Shown: one piece after another, positions 24,691 to 35,815 of the stretch
How the letters are laid out: every line of letters begins with the position of its first letter
Position numbering within the stretch: the stretch's first letter is position 1
DNA from: Callipepla californica brunnescens
Taxonomy: Eukaryota > Chordata > Aves > Galliformes > Odontophoridae
Reading direction: 5' to 3'
Length of the DNA: 64,000 bases
Assembly (NCBI GenBank): GCA_023055505.1
Contig: JALIRH010000050.1
Span: 2,418,001-2,482,000 of the forward strand
Position numbers and translations under genes: made by a program
Notes under the pieces: model-generated
What the model was told of the DNA's origin: nothing
The model's database searches: none
What the model saw: only the letters and a program-made list of their open reading frames with translations

Positions 24691-27600
24691 CTTCCCCTTC
24701 ATCCTAAATGCTGTGCTGTGCTGGTTCTACAGAACTGTTCAAGATTACAGAGAAATCTCTGGACCCCTTTCTTTGGTAGTCCTTCCTCCTTTTTTTTTTA
24801 TACAAAAAAGCTTTAACCTTTTTGTAGAGCAAGCTCAGGCAGCCAAGGCTCCTTTCTGTGAAATGAGATAATCCCTCAGCAGTGTGCAGTGAGCTGCCTA
24901 CTCAGGTAGGACAGCAGCAACTGAAGACACATGTGGTAGCAGAGATGGAGCTTCTTGCTCTCTCTAAAGCAGGGCATGAGGCATGTTTCTTAAGAGTAGC
25001 TGTCCTGCATCAGAATATCTAAATTCTACCTGAATGCTTTGGTTTGTCAAGTAGTTTTCTCTTTTACCAAGGCCAAAATCTCATTTATTGCCCAAAGAAC
25101 TGTATCCTGAAGTGTTACTACTTTTCTGGTGACTTTGGATGCTGCTGTTTGTGGCAAAGCTTATTGCCAGTTTTACGACCAGGTTTCTTCTAAAACTGTC
25201 AAAACCTTAGGAAAAGAAGCAGCAGCACTGTGCTCTGAAACTGTTTCCCTTTTGAAACCCTTGGCACTTTACATCAGAATGCTCATTGTATTGTTTATTT
25301 TTATAAATATTTTTAAATCATCTGATCCGTTGAGAATGGCCATCAGTATATTTTTCCCCTGGCTGGCAGTGGTGTCAGTAAAAGCCTGCTCACTTACAGC
25401 TAGTGACAAGTTCTTGACTGTCTGTAACCAGCAAGGGGTGCTTACGAATGCAACAGTCAAATTCTTTTCCTTGGAGACAGTGCTTCTCCTTTGCAAGGGC
25501 TGTTTTCCTCTGACTTAGTGATCAATTTGATGTCTTGATTCCTACTCACCGTTTGGAGCAGATATGTTAGACAACATCAAACTAGCCCCTCCAAGAAAGC
25601 TTGTTAGGTATGAATATCCTTGACCTTCTGTGAGATGTTAGGGATGTGGTTCAGGTAGCATTTTTTGTCGTGTTGTGAGGGGCAAAATGGTAGTTGAACT
25701 TAGGACTCCTGCTGTTTTTTGGAGCATTGGTAATGTACTGCTACTGAGAAAAAGGCAGAGGAGAAGACAAGTGAGAATAAATCCCACTGCTTGTAGCTCC
25801 TTGTTCCTTAAAGCATTCAGATAGTGGGGTGTTTTGTTTTTTCAAACAGTCTATTTCTTATGTTTTTTAAAGAACGTCTTTGTTAGGCAAAATTCACTGC
25901 CTTTTATTCCTTCTAACTGATACCTTTTGGACAAGTGCTTTCTGTGACAATAATTGATGTTAGCAGTTTAAAGAATAATAAAGAATAAAATCCACAGAGT
26001 GAAGAGCAAGAAAACTCATGCCAAATGATCTGTATATTGTCAAATGAACTCTTGTTTACTGAAGTCTTAACTCCAATTACCTCCTATCTGACCACCTACT
26101 TCTTCCAGTTGCTATCTCTGAGAATGTGCTTGCCTTCTGGAAGCTCCTAAATAGCACACACCAAAGGAAATCAGTGATTTCTGCTGAAGTGCTTATCTCA
26201 GAATACACTTGACTGTTTGCACTGGGCATCTAATAAAGGTCTGCTTAGTGATCGTGGTTATTCTAAGACTGTATTTTTTAAAAAGGAGCCAAGATTTTGG
26301 GCTGTTTTAATGTGAGTTGCTTGTGTAATACAAGTGATACGCATTTCTTAAAATCTATAATTGGAGAAACTTCTTTGGTTTTACTCATGAGTCTTGTCTA
26401 CTGCTAAATGCATACAAATAGAAATACGTAAATATCTGTTGTAGTTCACTGCTGTTTTTTTAGTAGACTGAAGGTACCAATTTAGGTAAATATAATCCAT
26501 ATGGAAAAATCTGGACGGGATTCCAATGCTTTAGTGTATGCAGAATCTGTGGTGAATGTAATTGGTGTTTGCTCTTTTCAGAGAGTGAAGTATTTTTATA
26601 TTGCTGCTAGTTAAATTCAAATGAGAATGTTACTATGAAGTTCATAGCACCTCATGACAATATATTTTGATTCAGCAAGTGCACTCAGTCCACATAAAAA
26701 AATGATCATAGTAACTGAAAATAGGGATTCATATCTATATTCTCAACATACTTCACTGTAATTGCATTGGTTAAAACAAAAATGAAATAATTGCATTTTC
26801 CAAGATTTTATTGTTGTTTAAGAAATATTTTAGAACTTTGGGGCTTTAGCACATAATGATTAACCCTATCAATATGCCTAAGAGCCAGATTTGAAAATAA
26901 TAATCTGAGACATGCCAGTGTGAGTAATGAAAGATTTCTCTATCATTCGGTATAGTTAAGATAATAAAATGATGGATTTCTGAGAGAGGGGTACACTATT
27001 CCTCTTCCACTTGGTGACTTTGGAGTGATGGGTACTAGCGAGGGCATGGAAAAAATAGATTGGAACCAGCGAGCCAGCAATTCTAATAAATGTGCAAGTC
27101 ACCAATTTCCTGCAAGTTGATTTCTTGTGACGAGTTAAAAACATAACTGAACATGGCAGACATTGACAGTATCAAGAATAAAGACTCTGAAGTGTGATTG
27201 TTGTGAACAGTTTCACATGTTTCTGTAGCAGTACTGAAACAGCAGACATGAAGTAATGTTCAGCATAATTAATATATCAATCCGAAGGATCCTTCACATG
27301 TATCTCTTCTTAGTATCCAAAATAGAGCACCTTCACTGCATTCACTGTGATTACTGTGATTCATTTCTTGGTGATTTGTAGAGTGAGCTTTGAATTAATC
27401 AGTATAACTTTTGAATTAATTAGTGTATCTAGATGTAGACACATCGGAATCTATATATTTAGGTCAAAAAATACAGTAGCTTTTCCCTGATATGAAACAA
27501 GTGTCCAGCATGTTTTTGGTCACATGAAATATATATAGAACAAGAAAATGTCTGTTGCAGTCTGAGATTTCCTGTTGTGAGGCTTTGGTGAAAGAAAAGG

Positions 27601-28902
27601 AAGTACTAAGTCTAATGGTGGGAATCTATGCATGAGGATATTTTATGACTAACCCCAGAATTGAGTTTGTTTCTATCACTAACCTTTACACACTAAGCAT
27701 ATGATCTAACTGCATCCTTGTCAATCTGGTCCTAATTCTGCTTTTGAGATATGCAAACTTGAATGGCAGTTGAGTATTTTTCTTTGAGGAGTTGAAATCT
27801 TTTCCTTTCTTGAAAAATAATAGGAATATGTATTTTCTGCTCATGTACACCATACACTGGGAAAATATGGGAAAAGATGGAGGGAAGCATTCTGTATCTG
27901 ACTGCATGAAGAGCTACCACTTGCCATGCCATGTTCAAGTTCCTTTTTGTGAGGTAACATAAATAACCTGTGACAAACTGTGAGAAAACTAGATACACTC
28001 AGCAGTTTGAACAAGAGTAATTGATTTTGCAAAGGAAACAGGAAGGTCTCAGTTTTTGGAAGACAGTCTATACTTAATACCTCAGTAGAATAATTATAAA
28101 TTCATATGAAGAAAAATATTGTGTTTAGGAACCTTCGAAGTTATACCTGTATATTTTCCAGTTTGTCAGAGCACTATCCATGCTTTTAATAACACAACAT
28201 AAACAATAGACTTTTCAAATATGACTGCTTTCTGTATACGAAACAGCAGAATACAAAGCTACTGGCAGATTACTGCTCTAAGCTGCACTGGAGAACTCTC
28301 CCAGGTTTTCAGTGGTTGTGTCCCATCTTGTGATAACTTCCTCAAAAAGCCACACAGTCAGATTGTTCCCTGGTCTTCTTCCATTGTCTGATAACCTGAC
28401 ATGTAAAGGAGTAATGGCTTCTAACTCTCAAACCTTCAGACAGAAGCCTACATTGATGCAAAGTTTTATTCATCCAAATCTTTTTGCTGATTTGTTTTTA
28501 AAAGGTTTGCTAACATTTTCAAGGAAATATTTTTAACATGTACCTGATGAGATTTCCCAAATTATTTTTATATCCCTGCACTACAATGTGATTATGAAAG
28601 AAAGTAAATGCTAGAGGTTATAGGGGCATAATCTTATTATGTCTTCTCTCTTAGTTCAGAAAAGTGGGTATTGATTGTTTGCACATTAGCAACTCTAACT
28701 CAAGGGCCATTAAAGGATTAATTTATGTTGTTAAAATTTCTTATTCCATTATATCCAAGCAGCAGCCACAGGTCCTCTAGGCAGAGTCACTGAACGTGAT
28801 ACAGCAAATTTCAGTCAATAAACTGCATTTTCTTAGAACATCAGAGAATTTTATCATTCGGAAATCAGTCAAATATTTTTAATATCATTGAACAGGAAGT
28901 AT

Positions 28903-28923
28903 GTATGTTTCTTAGAAACATAC
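28903..28923. repeat. perfect 21-bp inverted repeat
   Basis: Arms GTATGTTTCT and AGAAACATAC (10 nt) flank one T at 28913. The centre reads TTCTTAGAA, which fits the TTCnnnGAA pattern of STAT-type sites; any binding is inference. Confidence 0.88.
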
Positions 28924-29182
28924 TATACTGTGATCCCCAGGCAAAGATTTCACAGGAAAAAGAATTTTCCTTAAAAGTGGGCAATTAGCTAAAAAAATAA
29001 ATAAATCAATTTCTTATCACTTGTCCAGAGATGTAGAAGTTACTACAGTCTCTCATCTCTGTTTTTCATTTAAGGCTCCGAGTTATTTTCTAAGTATGAA
29101 GGGAGTGAGGAGAAAAACATTATGTCCACTGAGTATCATCTGTCAGAAAGTTGCTGAAAAACAAGATTAGTACCTTTAAAGT

Positions 29183-29203
29183 AATAAATAAATAAATAAA
29201 TAA
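29183..29203. repeat. (AATA)5 microsatellite
   Basis: Five tandem AATA units between agt and acatg. Confidence 0.92.
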
Positions 29204-30954
29204 CATGAAAATATAGCCAGAACGTCCAATACTATTAAAAGAAAGAGTATTTAGTTTAAATATCTGGACTGATCTCAAACTAGAGCAATTTCATTGAAGG
29301 AGATGGTAGATGTGATTTAGGTACTTGGGAATGGTAGATTTATAATGGTATACGTATGTGTATGTGTGAGTGAAAGTGCATGTGTACATATCAACAATAT
29401 ACAGTGCTACCAGTAACTGAAACCATTGAAACTGTTATGCACAACAGTGGTGCAATTGGATTATATAGCTCACATTTTTGGGAGAAGTTATTCTTCATTT
29501 AGTTGCTTTAGACAACATGCCTTAAGCTCTGTTTTTGCAAGTCGTGATGATATGGATAATCTTTTACCTGTACAAAGAGATGTATTAATTATTGCACTGC
29601 AATCATGTAATGAAAGTTATTTTGAGCTATTCCATATATGCTCTTTTGTGGAACCCTGAAACACACCCTTTCCTACCATGGCTTTGTTCATTGGTTTGTA
29701 GGATTTTTTGTGGGGGTTTGTGGGTTTTTACACTTTGTTTTGTGGAAACAAGTTCATCTGCCGTAACTCTTTTTATAATCTGTCTGAAGCGTGGTTATTT
29801 GCAGTAATAAGGATTAGTAATAAATACCTCAGGTAGCATTTCAATAACGTAGCCTGTAGAAGTCTTTGAAATAGAAGTGAATGTCGTAATGATTTGAGGA
29901 ATGTCAGAGTGCTCGGATACCAACAGTAAATCATTGCTGTGGAACACTTATATCTGGGGGAAAATTAACGCAGAAGAGGATTATGTTTTGTGGTTCATGT
30001 TGTGTGTGAGAACTGGAAGTGATATATTTATCCAGGATTATTATGATTTCTGTTCAAAATAGTAAGCAGAATGATTTTCTTAAGGAAGAACCATTTTCTA
30101 GTAAAGAAATCTCACAGGCAAACAAACAAGCTGATATCACTTTTTCAATAGAGATAATTCCATATATATTTTGCTGCATTAAACTTCAGATAGGAGATTT
30201 CACTGTAAATATGAAATATTAATCAAACCTACCTATTACAGAATTTGCCTGAGTCATTAGAAATAATGTAAAAAATATTAAGTAAGAAAAGAAGTATTCC
30301 ATAAATTAAACTATCTGTAGTGGTATTCAACTCTGTATATATTTTCAAGTTGAATTCAGTTTGGAGAAGCATGTACCAATTTATTATTGGGGAAAACCCT
30401 TGTTGGCTTATTCAAGCAAGGAAATTACCCCCAAAGCCCTCAAGATTTATAATGCTTCAAAAACAAAAAGAAAAAAAAAAAATTACAACAAAAGGGCAAT
30501 TCAAAACCTAATGAGACATTTTAGACCTCATTTACATCTCTAACCTGATGCGTTTCTTCAGAACGTTTTTTCTGACTAATTTGCATACTAAAAGCTTATT
30601 CTTCCCTAACTAAAATGATGAGCTTTCCTGACTATGTTGACATTAACATTACTTTAAAAGCTATTTATATTCACTTTTAGAAGACTACTGTCTTCTTACA
30701 TTCACACCTCTATTAGAGATTGGGTTGATAGTCCAAACAAATACCTTTTTTTCTTGAAACGTGATGCCTGTAAACATAAAGCAGAGGTTTTACATGTCAC
30801 CCTTCCAAAACGAGGTTATCTTTACACTGAATGATCTCCTTTGCTAGACACCTCTAATTTTTTGCATGCAATTAAACGCGAATTTAAAACAAAGAAACAA
30901 AGAAATGCTAGTATGTGGATAAATGTCTTCTGACTGAATATGCTTGGTCTGGTT

Positions 30955-31110
30955 GGTAGTGCGTCTGCGGACTTCCACAAAGCTTTCAACCATACCCCGT
31001 TTCAAAAGCTTTTAGGGAATTTAAGCAGCCATGGCATAAGGAAGGTCCCTGAACAGGTAAGAAACAGGCAGAAAGAAGCATGCAGGGCTTATGCCCTCTT
31101 TAATCAGTAA
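30955..31110 (+). mobile_element. degenerate LINE (probably CR1-like) reverse-transcriptase fragment
   Basis: Read in frame from 30961, the plus strand gives SADFHKAFNHTPFQKLL followed by LSSHGIRK, which resembles RT palm motif A of CR1-like LINEs (usual pattern DFSKAFD...H..LL.KL..HGI) in spacing and key residues. The frame then runs through a run of R/K/Q residues and ends at TAA 31108-31110. The catalytic Asp of the DF pair is kept, but the next conserved Asp is Asn and no later RT motif can be found. The surrounding sequence is locally more GC-rich. It lacks a visible 3' terminus, so it is an internal scrap. It could derive from a different LINE clade; a protein search would settle this. 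Confidence 0.55.
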
Positions 31111-32960
31111 AGGAATTTGTAAACCTAAGGTTCCCTTCACAGAAGTTACCCATCCTGTGCCCTCTATATGCCCTTAGAAGGTTAGGGGATTGGTCTTCTA
31201 TTTCCATTTTGCAATTGCACATCAGGAACTGAAAAGAACTGCCCTGGTTAAACACATCAGTTGGTGTTTTCAGATCTGGAATAAATAGACATAAGGACTG
31301 TTAACGTAACAAAATGAAAATGAATACCTGTTTATTTTTCCAAACTGCATATATTTTTTTCTTTATCTGCTTCAAAGATTAGAACATTTCATATTAATAA
31401 CTTGGTTTTGAAGTTAGCAAAGGAAATACTTAACGCACATGAGAAATAATTTAAAACATAGAACATTTTATAAAGTGTTTAAAGTAAGCAGGCACGAGAG
31501 TTAGTAGTAAAAAGAAGTTTTTGATGAAATTTATATGATCTCTAATAAAAAAAAATGTCTTAATTGGCAAAGAATCTTACTAAGAAAAATCTCACAGAAA
31601 AATTAAAATATACCCCTTTTCTACAGCAGCAGCATAGCTGAGGTATATACCTTACATCTTTGCACTTAGTCACACAATAGTTGTATTTTAATGACTTAAG
31701 TAACAGAAGATTGTACTTTCAGTGAAGTTTTGGGGCAAATAAGAGTGGTGAATGTTTTAAAATGGTGTAAAATGATGAATGTTATAAAGTGCAAGTATGG
31801 TGTGGATCTAAAATTCCCATCCAAACATAAATTTTACAGAGGAAAGTGCTACTTAGGATAAATGCTTACCTAAGAATTGTTAAATTTTTCATGCGCAGCC
31901 CTGAAGCGAGAAATCTGTCACCTGAAATTATCTTATGCTTTGTGTGTTTTCACACTTTTGTTAACAGTGAACTGTTAATTGATATGCATGGGAGACACCA
32001 AATAAAGCAGGATTTTGGTCCACTTGTTGCCACTGTCTGGATTAAAAACCCACACAGCTTCCTCTACCAACTGATGGTAGATAATTTATTCTCGTATGTT
32101 AAGTTTCTACGGAATGCTTTGAATACATTAAAGTTTTTGATATCACATGCCACTTTTAGATAATTCAAATGGAGGAATGGAAATCTGAAAGGATGTTCCT
32201 GAATTTTCCCTGGAAATAGGTATCTGAGCAGAGGGGATAGATTGAAGTTAACATCCCAGATGAAGTAAAACAAACTTTAGTTCATTATCAGAATCTCCTT
32301 AGATGTTGAATGATTAGAATGAGAACCACAGTTCTGCTTTGTAAATGTGTTGCTTAGAGAAGTATGTCTTTTCTTGACAAATCTGATGCTATTACACTTT
32401 TTTAGATACCTGCTACATAGTGCCTGGAAATTTCAGTTTCTTGACCTAAAATTTAAAGTAACTAAAGTTCAAGTTACTTTGCCCAAAAAGAGGTGTCTTG
32501 GCCTGAGTAGGCTGAACCACTGTGTCTAGTTCACACCTCAGCATTAGTAGGGAGCCTGTGTTCTTAAAGAATACTGAAAATCTTAAATGATGCATGCTGT
32601 TTCTGGATTGAGACGCTCAAAGAACTCTTCTTCTCTTCCTAAGATTCTGCACTGTGCAAAGCAGAGTTCAAGGTTCCTCAGGGCAGCAAAATGGCAAATA
32701 AAAGCTTGAACTTGTAGCCTGATGAGTAAGACAGTAGGGATAAAGTGCCTTGGCTTTCAGAACTCCTTTTTAAAAATATTTTTTATTTTTCTTTCTCATG
32801 CAATAACCACATGAGAGGTACCGCAGGTCAGCACCTTTATATGTATTTCCCTCTCCCTCCCTCTCCCTGGGCAATTCCATGAATAAACAGATGCACTTCT
32901 TTCTTCCCCCAAAATACCTTAAACAGAAGGGGAATATATCACCTTGAAATAGCACTGAAG

Positions 32961-32994
<34 letters not shown>

Positions 32995-33015
32995 AACAAA
33001 CAAACAAGAAAACAA
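32961..33015. repeat. poly(A)32 followed by (CAAA)n-like tail
   Basis: Thirty-two uninterrupted A (32961-32992), then gaaacaaacaaacaagaaaac. It is the longest homopolymer in the window. It could be a simple expansion or the 3' tail of an unrecognised retroposed RNA lying upstream on the plus strand; an AATAAA lies at about 32882, roughly 80 bases upstream, further than the usual 10-30. Confidence 0.93.
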
Positions 33016-35738
33016 AAGCAATGACTATCCTCATAGTTTCTGGAGAAAAAAAAAAGTGGCACTAGTCTTAAAGATACTCTTGGAGTGAAGATCCCTACAT
33101 GAAGGAGGAGCCTCCCAGTTCTATGAGATTTTAGGCCTCTAAGAGAAGTTTCAAACAGTGCATCTTAGCATCTCCCTATTATCTATCTGGAAATGCCTGC
33201 ACAAAGACTGGGTTCCCCCTCTGTGACCCCCAGCTCAGTATTTGAATCGCCTCTTGCCTTGTTTTGAAGTTCCAAACTTCTAGTGTCCTTTGTGAGGAAC
33301 CTTGATTTATCACAGAGAATTCCATACAGACTAGATGTTTAAATATTAATTATTATAATATTTAACTTTCAGCCTTCTAAGTCCCTCCTAGCTATTTTGT
33401 TGATTAATGCTTATTGCTTAAAGGAAAGGAAAGTGAGATTTTTCATCACTTGTAGTAAGGAGTGTGTCCACTACTGGGTATTTTCTGAGGTTTGTGGAGT
33501 GCAAGTACACCCTCTGTAGGGATTTTGAAATCTTTCTGTCTTGACTGCCATGATAACAAATTTCTGTTTTTCTCCTGCTTTCTAAACCTTGCTGTCATAG
33601 TTATTTTCAGTAGTTCTTACCCCTTCTGTTTCTTCCCTCACCCTACTACATTCATATTGGCATACAGAACTCATGTTATTTTCTGCCCATATGGTCTTGG
33701 TGACTTAATCCATTTCTAAATTGTTGTATGTCAGTGCTGAGCACTCTCAAATATTTCCTTGTGCATTTCCATCTGGAAATCAACATCTCACCTCCTGTCT
33801 TTCTAATACCTTCTCGTAGCAATTTTGTAGATTTCTTGGAGCACAGGAAAAATTGAATTGCCCCTTCTTAAATGATCTCTTTTATTTAACCTCTTTCTGC
33901 AGCAGTGGTAACTTATCATCCCAGGCATTAAGATTTATTTGAATTGTAAGTGTAGTAGTGACTATAACACTAGAAATTAGAATAACATTCCTTTAGTTTT
34001 ACTGTATTTAAATAATTGTAATTATTGCTGGAATTTGGATGAGTGAGGGAGGGCAATGCTTTTAGTATTAATAAGAGAATCTGTGTTTTTGCACAAATAC
34101 AAGTATTTCTTCACAGTTCTATCTCCAGTGCTTTTGACGGTTGTCATTTCAGACTTTTCACATCTAAAACAAATAATTATTATAATATTGTACTATCTTA
34201 ACTGCATAAAGTGTGACGTCACAGAACCAAGCTGTCCCTCTTAAAAGAAATCAGACAGAAATCCAGTACTTCAAGATTGCAGTTGCGCTTTTTTCAAGAA
34301 TTCTGAAACATTTTTAAGTTCTTCTTACTTTCTTCTGTTTTTAACACACTTTATGTATCCATTTTTTGCATTAAATTGAACATTAGCTAGGCCACTGTAA
34401 CTCATAGAATCCTTATGGAATTTATACTTATTTTGATGTGTAATAAAATGCGCTTTATAGGTCGTGTGGACAAGTTGCGTTAAAGATGGCCTTATATTTG
34501 TGATTCTCCATCTAATCTTTTCAGTTACCTTTTAATTTTTTTTATGATGGTTTAATTTTTAAATACATGATAGCTGACACTTCTGTCTTACCCAGAAATG
34601 ATACAAAAAATATCTGTGGAATATATCCACACTAAAAGACACTGATTCATCTATGATTTTATTTGTTTTACCATTTTCAAATGAATTGTGTTTATATAAA
34701 TACTTATTTCTTTTCATTTTTTAAATCATTAAATTTTTAACATATTGAAGTAGTGCAGTGATAAATTCTCACACACAGGGCTAATCCCTCCTGCCTCTTC
34801 ATTTTTTGGTTATGTCAGCAGACAGTGAGTGCCTTGTTGTAAGCTGCTGTGGTTTGCGGCAGCCTGGGCAGGTATCCTGGTGTATAACAAAGTGTGTGCA
34901 CTGCCTGTGCTGCAACAGTAATGCCTCCTTGTCCCCACCACCTCCCCCCAACCCTGGATAAATCAGTGTCTTAACTGAAAATCTTAAAATATTTTCAAGG
35001 CTTTCTTTGTCCCTGGCAAAAAGTGGCGTTAGAAGAAAGATTCCTTATAGCCTTCTGATTCATGGATGATATGCTGAGCTGTGAAATGTGTGAGCAACCT
35101 GTAAAAATGAGTACTCTGCAGTCTGCCAGATATTATACCAAGAGATCCAAAGCAGGATCAGTATTGGAAAAATGCACACATCTTGATCTCATTTAATCAT
35201 GCTCAAGTTCCTTGGCCACGGATGAAGATTTTTCATGTTTGTTCTTATATCTGTAATTTAATTCTGTGGTGTTTATTGTTATTTTTAAATTATCTTGATA
35301 ACACAAAGAAAAGATAAATTTCTAAAGAAAGATTATAATTGATGACTAAACCAAATGATGAGGAAAAATCAAAGAGCAATCTAATACTCCACAACCCGTG
35401 ATCAATATGACACAGAAAACAATCCTGACATTTTTGTTTTTCCCAGTTTCAGCAGACTGGTGGTACGACATCATTTCTATAAGCAGGAGCAAAATGAAGA
35501 TGCACCAAAAATTGCTATAAGGAATTTGTATCTTTAAAGTGTTTCCACTAAAAAAGATTGTCCCAGTTGTGAAAAGATTAAGTATGACAACCTAAGAGAA
35601 AGTTACCCTTATTATGATTAACACAGAAAAAAAAAGAGGGACTGGAAAATCTGCTGACTGACTGAAAATAACATATGGAAGGCTCAGGTAGCGATCTTCC
35701 CAGAATATATGCTTTCTTAATTCTCTTCTATATGTGCC

Positions 35739-35815
35739 ACCTTTTTCCCTCACGCTGCCTTACCTTCCCCTTCCTTCTCTTCCCTGCTTTCCCCTTCCCT
35801 TTCCTTCCCCGGCAT
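35739..35815. repeat. polypyrimidine tract (CT-rich on plus)
   Basis: About 75 bases almost wholly C and T, made of irregular ccttccc/ttccctt units (for example ccttccccttccttctcttc), interrupted by few purines. Such homopurine-homopyrimidine stretches can adopt triplex (H-DNA) structure. The 75-codon frame over it is rich in P/F/L because of this composition and is not a gene. Confidence 0.82.

Larger units (their letters stand above)
21898..30954. other. unique AT-rich non-coding DNA, no gene seen
   Basis: Contains an A-run immediately past the CR1 5' edge (21920-21932), T17 at 22746-22762, the poly(C)/(CA) tract at 24.66 kb, a small imperfect tandem duplication at 27391-27427, AATA repeats at 29.18 kb and an inverted repeat at 28.9 kb. 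The longest open frame (25129-25518, plus) begins at a GTG, has a hydrophobic centre coded by T-rich DNA, and matches nothing I know. Confidence 0.68.

Noticed and set aside
25129..25518. 129-codon plus-strand frame, the longest outside CR1 on this strand
   Set aside because: Begins with GTG, has no known motif, a hydrophobic middle from T-rich DNA and a competing minus-strand frame; no splice sites or promoter support it.
31846..32163. 105-codon plus-strand frame
   Set aside because: No motif or codon bias; overlapping minus-strand frame; isolated in non-coding DNA.
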